A stretch of DNA of 64,000 nt. Origin: Kineosporia aurantiaca JCM 3230 (GTDB lineage: Bacteria > Actinomycetota > Actinomycetes > Actinomycetales > Kineosporiaceae). The notes under the pieces are model-generated. The model had not been told where the DNA came from and ran no database searches. It saw nothing but the letters and a program-made list of their open reading frames with translations. The DNA is taken from positions 62,001 through 126,000 of the forward strand of contig JODP01000003.1 of assembly GCA_000719025.1 (NCBI GenBank), in the 5' to 3' direction. Within the stretch, counting starts at the first letter, position 1, and each line of letters starts with the position of its first letter. Of the stretch, positions 1-8,661 are shown in pieces. The position numbers and the translations under genes were made by a program.

Positions 1-436
1 AGACCATGACGTTGGCCGGCTTCAGGTCGCGGTGCACCACACCGGCCTGATGGATGGCCGCGAGGGCGGTGACGGTGCCGATCGCCAGCCGGTGCAGCCG
101 GCTGCCGCTGAGCGGACCGGACTCGCGGACCAGTTGCTGCAGGGACGGACCCTCGATGAACTCGCTGACTACGTAGGGCGATTCGCCCTCCAGGTCGAAG
201 GTGATGACCCGTGCGGTGCAGAACGCGGCCACGCGCCGGGCCGCGCCGACCTCCTTGGCGAACTGCCGGCGAGACCGCTCGTCCTCCAGCCGGAGGCGTT
301 TGATCGCCACCTGCTCGCCGCCTGCGCCGACCCCGAGGAAGACCACCCCCTGGCCGCCCTGACCCAGGCGGCGCACGATGCGGTACCCGGCGACCTGATC
401 CGGGTCATCGGTGCGCAGGGCGGTTACGTCGAGCAT
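1..436 (-). CDS. Serine/threonine protein kinase, N-terminal part (cut by window start)
   Basis: Reading the minus strand from an ATG at 436 gives an open frame to the window edge, so only about 145 N-terminal residues are present. The frame shows a Hanks-type kinase N-lobe: a glycine loop GQGGQGVVFLG near residue 25, the ATP-orienting lysine in VAIKRL, and the catalytic-loop motif HRDLKPAN near residue 135. The activation segment, C-lobe and any membrane or sensor region lie outside the window. Its substrate cannot be told. The upstream 218 bp separate it from a divergent PAP2 gene. Kinase identity is secure; full architecture is unknown. Confidence 0.9.
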   Translation of the reverse strand, partial: MLDVTALRTDDPDQVAGYRIVRRLGQGGQGVVFLGVGAGGEQVAIKRLRLEDERSRRQFAKEVGAARRVAAFCTARVITFDLEGESPYVVSEFIEGPSLQQLVRESGPLSGSRLHRLAIGTVTALAAIHQAGVVHRDLKPANVMV

Positions 437-654
437 GCGGCCATAGTGCCATCGACCCCCGACAAGACGGACGAAAAGTCCAATCCGTGACATCGACGTC
501 ACGATGCGTCAGCCGGATCCGCTGCGGGTCGGGCTGCGGGTCGACTCAGGGGCAACCCTGATGCTCTTGAGGATCATCCGGATTACGCTGACCAAGGGTC
601 GAGCGGTGGGGAAGGACCGCCCGGCCCGATTCTGGCTGAGGGGGCGTTGAGCGT

Positions 655-1410
655 ATGGTCCACACCTGGCGTGGAATCCGGGAACTGGTTCTGCTGGGAG
701 CACTCTGGAGCGTGTACTCACTCTCCCGGCTGCTCGCCTCGGCGGATCTGCATCCCGCCACCGAGCGGGCGAAATCCCTGCTGGGCGTGGAGAAGTTCGC
801 CGGTATCGACATCGAGATGAGCCTCAACCGGTTCACCTCGGGCGACGAGTGGCTGGCGGCCGGGGCGAGCTATTACTACGCGGCCGCCCACTACGTGGTC
901 ACGGCGGCGGTGCTGCTCCTGCTCTGGTTCAGCGGCGACCAGCATCACCGAAGGGCCCGCAATGCCCTGGTGCTGGCCACGGTCGCGGCCCTGACCGTCT
1001 ACATCCTGCTGCCCACGGCGCCGCCCCGGCTCCTCCCGGGGTACATCGACACGCTCGCCCAGAACGCCGACCAGGGCTGGTGGGGGCGGGGGGAGTCGCT
1101 GCCGGGCGGGATGGGCCGGATGACCAACGAGCTGGCCGCGATGCCGTCGATGCACGCCGGCTGGGCGTTGTGGGTGGCCCTGACCGTCGGCCTGATCACC
1201 ACCAACCGGCTGCTGCGGACCCTGGGCTGGGCCCACGCCGGGCTGACCGCGCTGGTGGTGGTCGGTACCGGCAACCACTGGGTGCTGGACGTGCTGGTCG
1301 GCTGGCTGGTGGTCGGCGCGGCCTGGGGACTGGTCGGCCGGCTTCAGGGGGAGCCCGAAAGCCCGGTCCGGGAGGAGCTTCCCGAAGCTACTCGCTCTCC
1401 GTCGCCGTGA
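655..1410 (+). CDS. PAP2 superfamily membrane phosphatase
   Basis: This 251-residue protein has about six hydrophobic segments and the core motifs of the PAP2 (acid phosphatase/haloperoxidase) fold: PTAPPRL near residue 119 in the position of the usual KxxxxxxRP motif, MPSMHAGW with the acid/base His167, and GTGNHWVLDVLVG with His208 and Asp212. Such enzymes remove phosphate from lipid substrates (phosphatidate, polyprenyl pyrophosphate) or transfer phospho-headgroups; the substrate here cannot be assigned. The weak first motif, typical of the PAP2_3/inositol-phosphorylceramide-synthase-like branch, is consistent with a transferase as an alternative. Its last 23 bp overlap the convergent threonine dehydratase gene. 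Confidence 0.85.
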   Translation: MVHTWRGIRELVLLGALWSVYSLSRLLASADLHPATERAKSLLGVEKFAGIDIEMSLNRFTSGDEWLAAGASYYYAAAHYVVTAAVLLLLWFSGDQHHRRARNALVLATVAALTVYILLPTAPPRLLPGYIDTLAQNADQGWWGRGESLPGGMGRMTNELAAMPSMHAGWALWVALTVGLITTNRLLRTLGWAHAGLTALVVVGTGNHWVLDVLVGWLVVGAAWGLVGRLQGEPESPVREELPEATRSPSP

Positions 1411-2623
1411 TCTGGTAGCCGGCCGCGACCAGATCCTGCACCACCTGACCGCAGTGCGCCCGCCCGCGGGTCTCCACCCAGAGCGCCACCTCGACCTCGT
1501 TGACCGCGGTCCGGGCCCCGGTGCGCACGTGCTCCACCTCCATCACGTTCGCGCCGGTGGTGGCCAGGCGCAGCAGCAGCTGGGCCAGGGAGCCCGGGGT
1601 GTCGGCCACCCGCACCTGCATCCGCAGGTACCGCCCGGCCGAGGCCAGGCCGTGCCGGATCAGCCGCATCAGCAGCAGCGGGTCCACGTTGCCGCCGGAA
1701 AGCACGGCCAGGGCTGGGGTCTCGACCTCCAGCCCGTCCTTCAGCAGGGCCGCCACGGCGACCGCGCCGGCCGGCTCGATCAGTAGCTTCTGCCGTTCCA
1801 GCATCAGCAGCAGGGCCCGCGAGATTGTCTCCTCGTCCACCGTGACCAGATCGTCGACCAAGCGCTCGACGATGGCGAAGGGCACGTCGCCGGGCCGGCC
1901 GACCGCAATACCGTCGGCCATCGTGCTCATCGAGGGCAGCGACTCCGGCTTCCCGGCGGCCAGCGAGGGCGGGTAGGCGGCTGCGCTGGCAGCCTGCACC
2001 CCGATCACCCGGATGTCCGGGCGCCGGGCCTTGAGCACCGTCGCCACCCCGGCCAGGAGGCCGCCACCCCCGGTGCTGACCAGCACCGTCTTCACGTCCG
2101 GCTGCTGCTCCAGCAGCTCCAGGGCGATCGTGCCCTGACCGGCGACCACGTCCGGGTGGTCGAACGGGTGGATCATCACCGAGCCGCTGCTCGCGGCCCA
2201 AGCCAGGGCGCTGGCCAGGCACTCGTCCACGGTGCTGCCGGTGAGCACCACCTCGGCGCCGTAACCCCGGGTGGCGTCCAGCTTCGGCAGCGGGGCCCCG
2301 ACCGGCATGTAGATCCGGGCCCGGACCCCGAGCAGCCGGGCGGCCAGGGCCACCCCCTGGGCATGGTTACCGGCGCTGGCCGCGACCACCCCGCGGGCCT
2401 TCTCCTCCTCGGACAGCCGAGCCATCCGGGTGTAGGCGCCACGGATCTTGAACGATCCGGCCCGCTGCTGGTTCTCGCACTTCAGGTAGACCGGCCCGCC
2501 GAGCAGGTCGGACAGGGCCCGGCTACGCACCACGGGGGTACGCCGGATCACCGGTTCCAGCAGCTCCGCCGCGACCTGGACATCGGCATCGGACACGGGC
2601 AGAACGCGGTCTGACACGGACAT
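1388..2623 (-). CDS. ilvA: Threonine ammonia-lyase with C-terminal ACT domain
   Basis: This PLP enzyme deaminates threonine to 2-oxobutanoate. The 411-residue protein has the fold-type II core (about residues 15-320) with the PLP lysine in SFKIRGA (Lys59), the phosphate-binding STGGGGLL loop and SAGNHAQG. It ends with an ACT domain (about 330-411, starting MQVRVADTPGSL). That layout, with one short ACT domain, matches the catabolic/short IlvA type rather than the long biosynthetic form with two ACT-like domains. No isoleucine-pathway genes are adjacent, so its role (isoleucine supply or threonine catabolism) is open. A serine dehydratase activity is also possible. Confidence 0.93.
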   Translation of the reverse strand: MSVSDRVLPVSDADVQVAAELLEPVIRRTPVVRSRALSDLLGGPVYLKCENQQRAGSFKIRGAYTRMARLSEEEKARGVVAASAGNHAQGVALAARLLGVRARIYMPVGAPLPKLDATRGYGAEVVLTGSTVDECLASALAWAASSGSVMIHPFDHPDVVAGQGTIALELLEQQPDVKTVLVSTGGGGLLAGVATVLKARRPDIRVIGVQAASAAAYPPSLAAGKPESLPSMSTMADGIAVGRPGDVPFAIVERLVDDLVTVDEETISRALLLMLERQKLLIEPAGAVAVAALLKDGLEVETPALAVLSGGNVDPLLLMRLIRHGLASAGRYLRMQVRVADTPGSLAQLLLRLATTGANVMEVEHVRTGARTAVNEVEVALWVETRGRAHCGQVVQDLVAAGYQITATESE

Positions 2624-2759
2624 GCACAGATCCTCGCACGCCCCTTGGGCGGTGGGCTTTTCCCTACCCCGACCGGCTGCCCAAGACCCTCGTCCGTCCT
2701 CACCGACGTCCCTAATTTCGATCTAAAGGGGAAGGCACCGAATCAAGGGGGAACCACCG

Positions 2760-3509
2760 ATGAACGCACCAGCACTGGATGTTGTCGGGCTCAGCCTGAC
2801 CTACGGAGACGGCCCGGGGGCGGTCGAGGCGCTGAAAGGCGTCGGCCTACGACTGGCCGCCGGCACCTTCACCGCGCTGATGGGACCGTCCGGGTCCGGC
2901 AAGAGCACCTTCCTGAACTGCGTGGCGGGGTTGGAACGGGCCGCTACCGGCACGATCATGATCGGCGGACGGGCGCTGCCCCAGGACGAGACCGAGGCCA
3001 CGCTGTTCCGGCGGCAGCGGATCGGCATCGTGTTCCAAGGTCTGAACCTGCTGCCCTACCTGACCGCCGCCCAGAACGTCGAGCTGCCCTTGAGGCTGGC
3101 CGGACGGAAAGTACCCCGCAACACCGGTCGTGCCCGCCTCGACCAAGTGGGCCTCGCAGACCGCGCAGACTCCCTGCCGGCCGAACTCTCCGGCGGTCAG
3201 CAACAGCGGGTCGCCATCGCCCGGGGTCTGGTGACCAGGCCGGACGTGCTCTTCGCAGACGAGCCGACCGGTGCTTTGGATAGTCGTACCGCCCGGAACG
3301 TGTTGGGCATCCTGCGGGGCTCGGCGGATCGGCTGGGTCAGACCATCGTCATGGTCACCCACGACCCGGTCGCTGCGGCCTACGCCGACCAAGTGGTGTT
3401 CCTGGCGGACGGCCGGATTGCCGGACGGATGACGAATCCCACGGCGGAAGCGGTTGCCGCTCAGATGACGCACCTCGACCAGCTGATGCCGGAAGGAGTG
3501 AGTGCGTGA
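2760..3509 (+). CDS. ABC transporter ATP-binding protein (MacB/LolD type)
   Basis: The 249-residue ATPase has Walker A GPSGSGKST (42-50), Q-loop in GIVFQGLNLLPYLT, signature LSGGQQQRVAIARGL near 143 and Walker B VLFADEPTGALD. The DEPTGALD form is characteristic of the MacB/LolD/FtsE group that works with FtsX-like permeases, and such a permease follows directly. The start is an ATG with a purine-rich AAGGGGGAA ribosome site 7-14 nt upstream. The gene opens a four-gene operon with permease, histidine kinase and response regulator. Such modules usually export or shed antimicrobial peptides or cell-envelope toxins; that role is inferred. Confidence 0.93.
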   Translation: MNAPALDVVGLSLTYGDGPGAVEALKGVGLRLAAGTFTALMGPSGSGKSTFLNCVAGLERAATGTIMIGGRALPQDETEATLFRRQRIGIVFQGLNLLPYLTAAQNVELPLRLAGRKVPRNTGRARLDQVGLADRADSLPAELSGGQQQRVAIARGLVTRPDVLFADEPTGALDSRTARNVLGILRGSADRLGQTIVMVTHDPVAAAYADQVVFLADGRIAGRMTNPTAEAVAAQMTHLDQLMPEGVSA

Positions 3510-4861
3510 TGCGACAGTTGGCCTTCCGCTCGCTGCGCACGCGAGCCTCCGCGTTCGGTGCGGCCTTCCTCTCGGTCTTCTTCGGCCGGATGATCATTGG
3601 CACCTTTGCGATCCTGGCCGCGGCGGGCTACGGCGACGTCTCGGCGGCCGATGCTGACCGGCTGCGCCTGATGGGCACCGTCGTAGGGAGCTGGGGAGCG
3701 GTGATCGTGCTGTTCTCGGTTGCCTCGACGCTAGGTCTGGTGATCGGCCAACGGCAGGCGGAAACCTCGTTACTTCGGGCCGTCGGCGCTACCCCGGGTC
3801 AGGTACGCCGACTCGTCCTGACCGAGTCTGTCCTGGTCACGGTGGCCGCCGTGGTGCTGTCATCGGTGCCGGCCGCAATCACCGGTGATCTCGTCCTGGC
3901 CGCTATGCGCAACAGCGGGATGATTGACGAGTCGGTGGGGGTAAGTGTGGGGGCTCGGGCGATCGCACTGGCCGTCACCGGGGTCGTCCTGTCGCTGGTC
4001 TGTCTGCTGGCCGGAATCCTTGCCACCCGTCGGACAGCTAAAGCCTCTGCCAGCATCGAACCGCAACGGATGAGCCGGTGGCGCTGGGCGGCCGGAATCC
4101 TGCTTACCCTGGGCGGGATTCAGTCCGCGGTGATCACGGTGACGGTGACGGCCAACGACCCCGACCCCCTGGCCCCGATGAGCACCGCGGGCCCGGCCTG
4201 TGTGTTCACCTCGATCGGGCTGGCCACCCTCGCCCCCGCCCTGCTGAAGCGGGCCGCCACCTGGTTCGCCTTCCTGCTGCGGCCGTTCGGCGCCGCCGGT
4301 CACCTGGCCGAGCACGACCTGAGGGCCCGGGCTCACCTGCTGGGTTCGGCGCTGGCCCCGATCATCGTCTTCGCGGGCATCAGCACCGGCACCGCCTATC
4401 TGGTGGCGATCGAGAACGCCGTGAGCGCGAACCGGCCCCAGACCGCCGAGGCCCAGGACGTCGAGCTGCTCAACTACGTGGTGGTCGGGATGATCGCGCT
4501 GTTCGCCGCGATCATGGTGGTGAACACCCTGGCCGCGGCGATCGCCGACCGACGGCCGGAGTTCGGCCGGCAGCAGCTCGCCGGGGCCACGAAACCGCAG
4601 ATCCGGCTGATGATGCGGCTGGAGGCGGGCTTCCTGGCCGGGGCCGGCATCGGGATCGGCGCACTGGCCTCGTCGGCCACCGTGGTCTCCTACAGCTGGG
4701 TCAAGCAGAATCAGGTAGTGCCGGGTCCGGGGCCCTGGTACTTCCTCGGGGTCGCCGCCGTGGCGACCGTCGTGACCGTCTCGGCCACGCGCGTCCTCAC
4801 GCGGAAGGCCCTCTCCGGCTCGGCCCTCACCGCCGTGGCCGGAAACCAGGGACACTGCTGA
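3506..4861 (+). CDS. FtsX-like ABC transporter permease
   Basis: The 451-residue protein is the membrane partner of the preceding ATPase. It has an N-terminal transmembrane helix followed by clusters of hydrophobic helices (about 75-100, 125-180) and a second FtsX-like block near residues 270-440, the usual duplicated FtsX layout. A GTG at 3506 overlaps the ATPase stop; an ATG three bases later is equally usable, and GGAAGGAG lies 7-10 nt before them. The overlap implies translational coupling. Substrate is unknown. Confidence 0.9.
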   Translation: MMRQLAFRSLRTRASAFGAAFLSVFFGRMIIGTFAILAAAGYGDVSAADADRLRLMGTVVGSWGAVIVLFSVASTLGLVIGQRQAETSLLRAVGATPGQVRRLVLTESVLVTVAAVVLSSVPAAITGDLVLAAMRNSGMIDESVGVSVGARAIALAVTGVVLSLVCLLAGILATRRTAKASASIEPQRMSRWRWAAGILLTLGGIQSAVITVTVTANDPDPLAPMSTAGPACVFTSIGLATLAPALLKRAATWFAFLLRPFGAAGHLAEHDLRARAHLLGSALAPIIVFAGISTGTAYLVAIENAVSANRPQTAEAQDVELLNYVVVGMIALFAAIMVVNTLAAAIADRRPEFGRQQLAGATKPQIRLMMRLEAGFLAGAGIGIGALASSATVVSYSWVKQNQVVPGPGPWYFLGVAAVATVVTVSATRVLTRKALSGSALTAVAGNQGHC

Positions 4862-4863
4862 CC

Positions 4864-6117
4864 ATGTGGGGTGAAGGTGGGCTGCGGCGGATCCCGTTGC
4901 TGCGTTTCGACGAGGCCGGCCTGATGAACCGGGCCCGGATCTGGGCGCTCGAACTGGCCCATGTCCTGCTCTTCGCCCCCAGCCTGGTGCTCTTCGTCCT
5001 GCTCCTGGTCGGCTGGCCGACCCTGGTCGTCGGGGTGGGCTTCCTGCTCCTGCTCCTGGCCGTCCCGGCGACCGCGCAGATCGCCCGCGTGCACCGCAGC
5101 CTGGCCAGCAGTGCGCTCCAGCAGCCGATCGAGGTCAGCTACAAGAGCTCCCCGGTGCGGGGGCTGGCGCTGGTCTGGGCCTGGCCCTGGACCTGGATGC
5201 GCGACTCGACGCGCTGGCTCGACCTCGCGTTCCTGGGTTTCGCCTCGACCGGTGGTTTCGCCCTATCGGCGGCGATGGTCGCGCTACCCGGCGCCACCAT
5301 CGCCGACCTCGTACTGGCGATCGTCCAGAGGAACGGCTGGTGGCTCACTCTCATCCCGCTCGACCTGGTGCTCTGGTGGATCCTTACCCCGCTGCTCTCG
5401 CTGGTCCGGGCCATCACCACGGCAGCGATCTACGGCAGCACGCGCGCCGTTCATCTGGAGCGTCAGGTAGCGGCGGTGGCGGAGTCCCGCGCCGAGACGA
5501 TCGACCACTCGGCGGCCGAGATCCGGCGGATCGAGCGGGATCTGCACGACGGTGCCCAGGCCCGGATCGTGGCGCTGGGTATGAACATTGGTCTGGCCGA
5601 GGAGCTTCTGCACCGCGATCCTCAGGCTGCGGCGGCGTTGCTGGCCGAGGCCCGACAGGCCACCACGGATGCTTTGGAGGACCTCCGCGGCGTGGTCCGC
5701 AGTATTCACCCTCCGGTGCTGGCCGACCGAGGGCTGGGCGGAGCGGTCGAGGCGCTGACCGTTCAGCTATCCCTGCCGGTTACCACGTCCATCGACCTAC
5801 CCCAGCCGATTCCGGCCCCGGTCGAGACCGCGGTGTACTTCGCCATTGCCGAAGCGCTGGCGAATGTGGTGAAACACGCTCAGGCACAGCGGGCCTGGGT
5901 GCGGCTGGAGTTCCGGGGTAGTCAGTTACGCGCAGAAATTGGGGACGATGGTGTCGGGGGAGCCGCGGTCGGCGCTGGGTCCGGATTGGCCGGGGTAACC
6001 CGTCGGCTGCGATCGTTCGACGGCACACTGAACATCGACAGCCCCGTAGGGGGTCCCACAACGGTCATCGTGGAGGTGCCGTGCGCGTCGTCATCGCCGA
6101 AGATCTCGCCCTCCTGA
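4864..6117 (+). CDS. Sensor histidine kinase, NarL/DesK type
   Basis: This 417-residue membrane kinase starts at the ATG two bases after the permease stop. Hydrophobic helices at about 30-80 and 125-195 form a membrane sensor region with almost no extracellular domain. The HisKA_3 dimerisation motif IERDLHDGAQARIVALGM places the phospho-acceptor at His228, and the HATPase domain has AIAEALANVVKHA (N box) and a DDGVGG G1 box. Intramembrane-sensing kinases of this kind commonly detect state or flux through the co-encoded ABC transporter. It probably phosphorylates the regulator encoded next, which overlaps it by 37 bp. Confidence 0.92.
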   Translation: MWGEGGLRRIPLLRFDEAGLMNRARIWALELAHVLLFAPSLVLFVLLLVGWPTLVVGVGFLLLLLAVPATAQIARVHRSLASSALQQPIEVSYKSSPVRGLALVWAWPWTWMRDSTRWLDLAFLGFASTGGFALSAAMVALPGATIADLVLAIVQRNGWWLTLIPLDLVLWWILTPLLSLVRAITTAAIYGSTRAVHLERQVAAVAESRAETIDHSAAEIRRIERDLHDGAQARIVALGMNIGLAEELLHRDPQAAAALLAEARQATTDALEDLRGVVRSIHPPVLADRGLGGAVEALTVQLSLPVTTSIDLPQPIPAPVETAVYFAIAEALANVVKHAQAQRAWVRLEFRGSQLRAEIGDDGVGGAAVGAGSGLAGVTRRLRSFDGTLNIDSPVGGPTTVIVEVPCASSSPKISPS

Positions 6118-6728
6118 GAGACGGCCTGATCCGGCTTTTCGAGGCGCACGACTTCGAGGTGGTGGCGGCCGTGGACAACGCGCCGTCGTTGCTGCGGGCC
6201 CTGGAGGACAAGGACGCCGACATCGCCGTCCTCGACGTCCGGCTGCCGCCCAGCTTCTCCAACGAGGGGCTGATGGCGGCGGTCGAGATCCGCCGCCGGC
6301 GACCGGCCTTCCCCGTGCTCGTGCTCAGCCAGTACGTCGAGCAGCTCTACGCCAAGGAACTGCTCGCCTCCGGCCAGGGCTCCATCGGTTACCTGCTGAA
6401 AGACCGGATCACGGACGTCCGTTCGTTCGTCGAAGCGGTCCAGCAGGTGGCCGACGGAGGCACCGTGCTCGACCCCCAGGTGGTCTCCAGCATCCTCAGC
6501 CGCGCGCAGCGCGAGGCCCCGATGGAGCGACTGACCGAACGCGAGCGGGAGGTGCTCTCCCTGATGGCCCAGGGACGGTCCAACGCCGCAATCGCGGCAC
6601 GGCTGTTCGTCTCGGAAAAGGCCGTGGGTAAGCACACCAACAGCATCTTCACCAAGCTCGACCTACCCCAGGCGGCCGACGACAACCGCCGGGTGCTGGC
6701 GGTTCTCGCCTTCCTCCATCAGGATTGA
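6081..6728 (+). CDS. LuxR/NarL-family response regulator
   Basis: The 215-residue protein has a receiver domain with acidic pocket AED (6-8), phospho-acceptor Asp52 in VLDVRLP and the conserved Lys of LLKDRI. A GerE/LuxR helix-turn-helix follows from about residue 148 (LTEREREVLSLMAQG through VGKHTNSIFTKL). The GTG start lies inside the end of the kinase gene, so the pair is translationally coupled. It likely controls the ABC operon itself. The 3' end overlaps the convergent FMN reductase by 10 bp. Confidence 0.93.
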   Translation: MRVVIAEDLALLRDGLIRLFEAHDFEVVAAVDNAPSLLRALEDKDADIAVLDVRLPPSFSNEGLMAAVEIRRRRPAFPVLVLSQYVEQLYAKELLASGQGSIGYLLKDRITDVRSFVEAVQQVADGGTVLDPQVVSSILSRAQREAPMERLTEREREVLSLMAQGRSNAAIAARLFVSEKAVGKHTNSIFTKLDLPQAADDNRRVLAVLAFLHQD

Positions 6729-7303
6729 GCCGTGGCCCGCAGGGGCGCCAGCGTGTGCGCCAGCACCTCGAGCTCGACAAGCATGGCGTCGGCCGCGGCG
6801 CTCATCACGTCGTTGGGCTCGACCGTGCCCTCTTCGGTGAGGAACTGGCGCACGACCGGAATGTTCACGGCCCCGCCGGTCGGGAACAGCTTGAGCGAGG
6901 CCAGCACTGGGCGCAGGGCAACCTGGGCACGGGTGCCGGCCGAAATGCCGCCGTAGCTGACGGTACCCACCGGTTTGTTCGCCCACTCGTGCGACAGGTA
7001 GTCGAGGGCGTTCTTCAGCGCCGCCGAGAAGCTGTGGTTGTACTCCGGGGTGACCATCACGAACGCGTCGGCCCGATCCACCGTGGCGCTCCAGCGCTGG
7101 GTGTGCTCGTGCACGTACTGCCGCAACCGCGGGTGGTTCGGTTCGTCCATCATCGGCAGGTTCAGCTCGGCCAGGTCCACCAGCTCGACGGTGAAGCCAC
7201 CGTGCTTCTCCGCCACGGACCGGAACCATTCGGCCACCGGGAGGCCGACCCGGCCGGGACGGGTGCTGGCAACGATGATCTGGAGAACAGGCCTGGTCGA
7301 CAT
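6719..7303 (-). CDS. NADPH-dependent FMN reductase family protein
   Basis: The 194-residue flavodoxin-like protein has an N-terminal phosphate-binding segment (VASTRPGRVGLPVA), the flavin motif TPEYNHSFSAALKNALDYL near residue 85, and a glycine-rich YGGISAGTRA loop. Family members reduce FMN, quinones, azo compounds or chromate using NAD(P)H. Nothing in the neighbourhood fixes the substrate. A 20-bp inverted repeat lies 34 bp before the start codon and could be an operator. Confidence 0.88.
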   Translation of the reverse strand: MSTRPVLQIIVASTRPGRVGLPVAEWFRSVAEKHGGFTVELVDLAELNLPMMDEPNHPRLRQYVHEHTQRWSATVDRADAFVMVTPEYNHSFSAALKNALDYLSHEWANKPVGTVSYGGISAGTRAQVALRPVLASLKLFPTGGAVNIPVVRQFLTEEGTVEPNDVMSAAADAMLVELEVLAHTLAPLRATAQS

Positions 7304-7336
7304 CTGGATCCTTACGGCGGAGGGCTACGGGTCGCA

Positions 7337-7356
7337 GGGGTACAGCGGTGTACCCC
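7337..7356. promoter_or_regulatory. Inverted repeat GGGGTACA-N4-TGTACCCC
   Basis: A perfect 8-bp inverted repeat with a 4-nt centre sits in the 72-bp spacer between the acyltransferase stop and the FMN reductase start. It is well placed to be an operator for the reductase. It could equally be a weak terminator for the acyltransferase, but no T-tract follows on the minus strand. Confidence 0.45.
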
Positions 7357-7375
7357 TACAACCGTAGGCCAGCCC

Positions 7376-8458
7376 TTACGCGCTCGCCTCGCCAACTCCC
7401 CCGGCCGGGGTCGATCGAACAGCGGAGGCCCGCACGGTGGACAGCCGGTCCTTGAGGCGCAGGGCGGGCTTCTCCACCAGGAACCAGGAGAAGACGGTCA
7501 GGCCCACGCTGATCGTGATCTCCAGGGTGTGCTGCACCACGTGCGAGTAGCCGCGGCTCTGGACGATCATGAACACCGGGAAGTGGTACAGGTACAGCCC
7601 GTACGAGACCGTCCCGATCGCCACGAACGGCCGCAGCGACAGCACCCGCACCATGGGCCCCTCGGTCCGGGTCGCCAGGTGATGCACGATCATCGCGCTG
7701 AACAGCGCGGCCGCCGGCAACCGCCATTCGAAGGTGCTGCCGCCGTCGATGGAGGACGTGGCGAACAGGCCCGCCAGCCCCACGGCACCGGTCCAGGCCA
7801 CCGCCTCGGAGACCGAGGGCGTCGGCAGCAGGCTCTCGCGCTTCTGCAGCAGCACCGCCATCAGGGCGCCGAGCAGGAGGCCGTCGCTGTGCGAGGTGGT
7901 CGCGTAGTACATCCAGTTGCCCGGATCGGTGTGCCAGGTGATCACCCGGGCGATCACCATGGCGAGGATCGCCACGGTCAGGCCGACGGCCGGGGACTTA
8001 CGCAACCGGGCCACCACGAAGAACAGCACGGCCGGCCAGATCAGGTAGAACTGCTCCTCGATCGACAGCGACCAGGTGTGCGTCCAGATCCCGGTGGCCT
8101 GGTCGTGCCACACGTTCGCCCAGTTCGCGACGTAGAAGATCACGCTCAGCAGGGCTTCCAGGACGTTGATCCGCATCCCGTCGCGCATCCAGGTGAGCGC
8201 GAACGGCAGCGTGATGACGAGCATGAACAGCAGCGGGGGCAGCAGTCGCAGACCTCGGCGCAGGTAGAACTGCCCGAAGTCGATCCCACCGGTGCGCGAC
8301 CATTCCCGCAGTAACAGCATGGTGATCAGGTAACCGCTGATCACGAAGAAGACGTCCACCCCGAGGAATCCCCCGTGGGCCGCCGGGGAGGTGTGGAAGG
8401 CCATGACTGCCAGCACGGCAAAGGCCCGCAGGCCGTCGAGCGCGGGGCGACGCGACAT
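7376..8458 (-). CDS. Acyltransferase family 3 membrane protein (OafA-like)
   Basis: The 360-residue integral membrane protein begins with the family signature ALDGLRAFAVLAVMAFH (catalytic-type His near residue 22) and GGFLGVDVFFVISGYLIT, followed by the RRGLRLLPPLLF motif and about ten transmembrane helices. Family members acetylate or acylate sugars, peptidoglycan, antibiotics or exopolysaccharides. There is no C-terminal SGNH domain, so it is the short form. The start has AAGGAC six bases upstream. No glycan cluster is adjacent, so the acceptor is unknown. Confidence 0.9.
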   Translation of the reverse strand: MSRRPALDGLRAFAVLAVMAFHTSPAAHGGFLGVDVFFVISGYLITMLLLREWSRTGGIDFGQFYLRRGLRLLPPLLFMLVITLPFALTWMRDGMRINVLEALLSVIFYVANWANVWHDQATGIWTHTWSLSIEEQFYLIWPAVLFFVVARLRKSPAVGLTVAILAMVIARVITWHTDPGNWMYYATTSHSDGLLLGALMAVLLQKRESLLPTPSVSEAVAWTGAVGLAGLFATSSIDGGSTFEWRLPAAALFSAMIVHHLATRTEGPMVRVLSLRPFVAIGTVSYGLYLYHFPVFMIVQSRGYSHVVQHTLEITISVGLTVFSWFLVEKPALRLKDRLSTVRASAVRSTPAGGVGEASA

Positions 8459-8484
8459 CTATTTGTCCTTGAGATCACAGAGCC

Positions 8485-8512
8485 GACCGGGAACTTCCGA
8501 GTGTTCCCGGTC
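8485..8512. promoter_or_regulatory. 10-bp inverted repeat in acyltransferase leader
   Basis: GACCGGGAAC and GTTCCCGGTC form a perfect 10-bp stem with an 8-nt loop, ending 27 bp upstream of the acyltransferase start in an otherwise featureless 203-bp spacer. It could be an operator or a leader hairpin of that gene, or part of a terminator behind the helicase gene located further right. Sequence alone does not decide. Confidence 0.45.
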
Positions 8513-8661
8513 TTGTGTACCCCTCACGGTGGGTTCTCCGAAGCTGATTCGGCCGTGATTTCGCCCGCGTCACGAAAACGGCTCAGCCATTTCCCGGAAA
8601 TGGCCCCCGCCCGGCTCCACCCTTTGCTCTGAGTGGATTAATGACGCCTTTCAGTAACCGT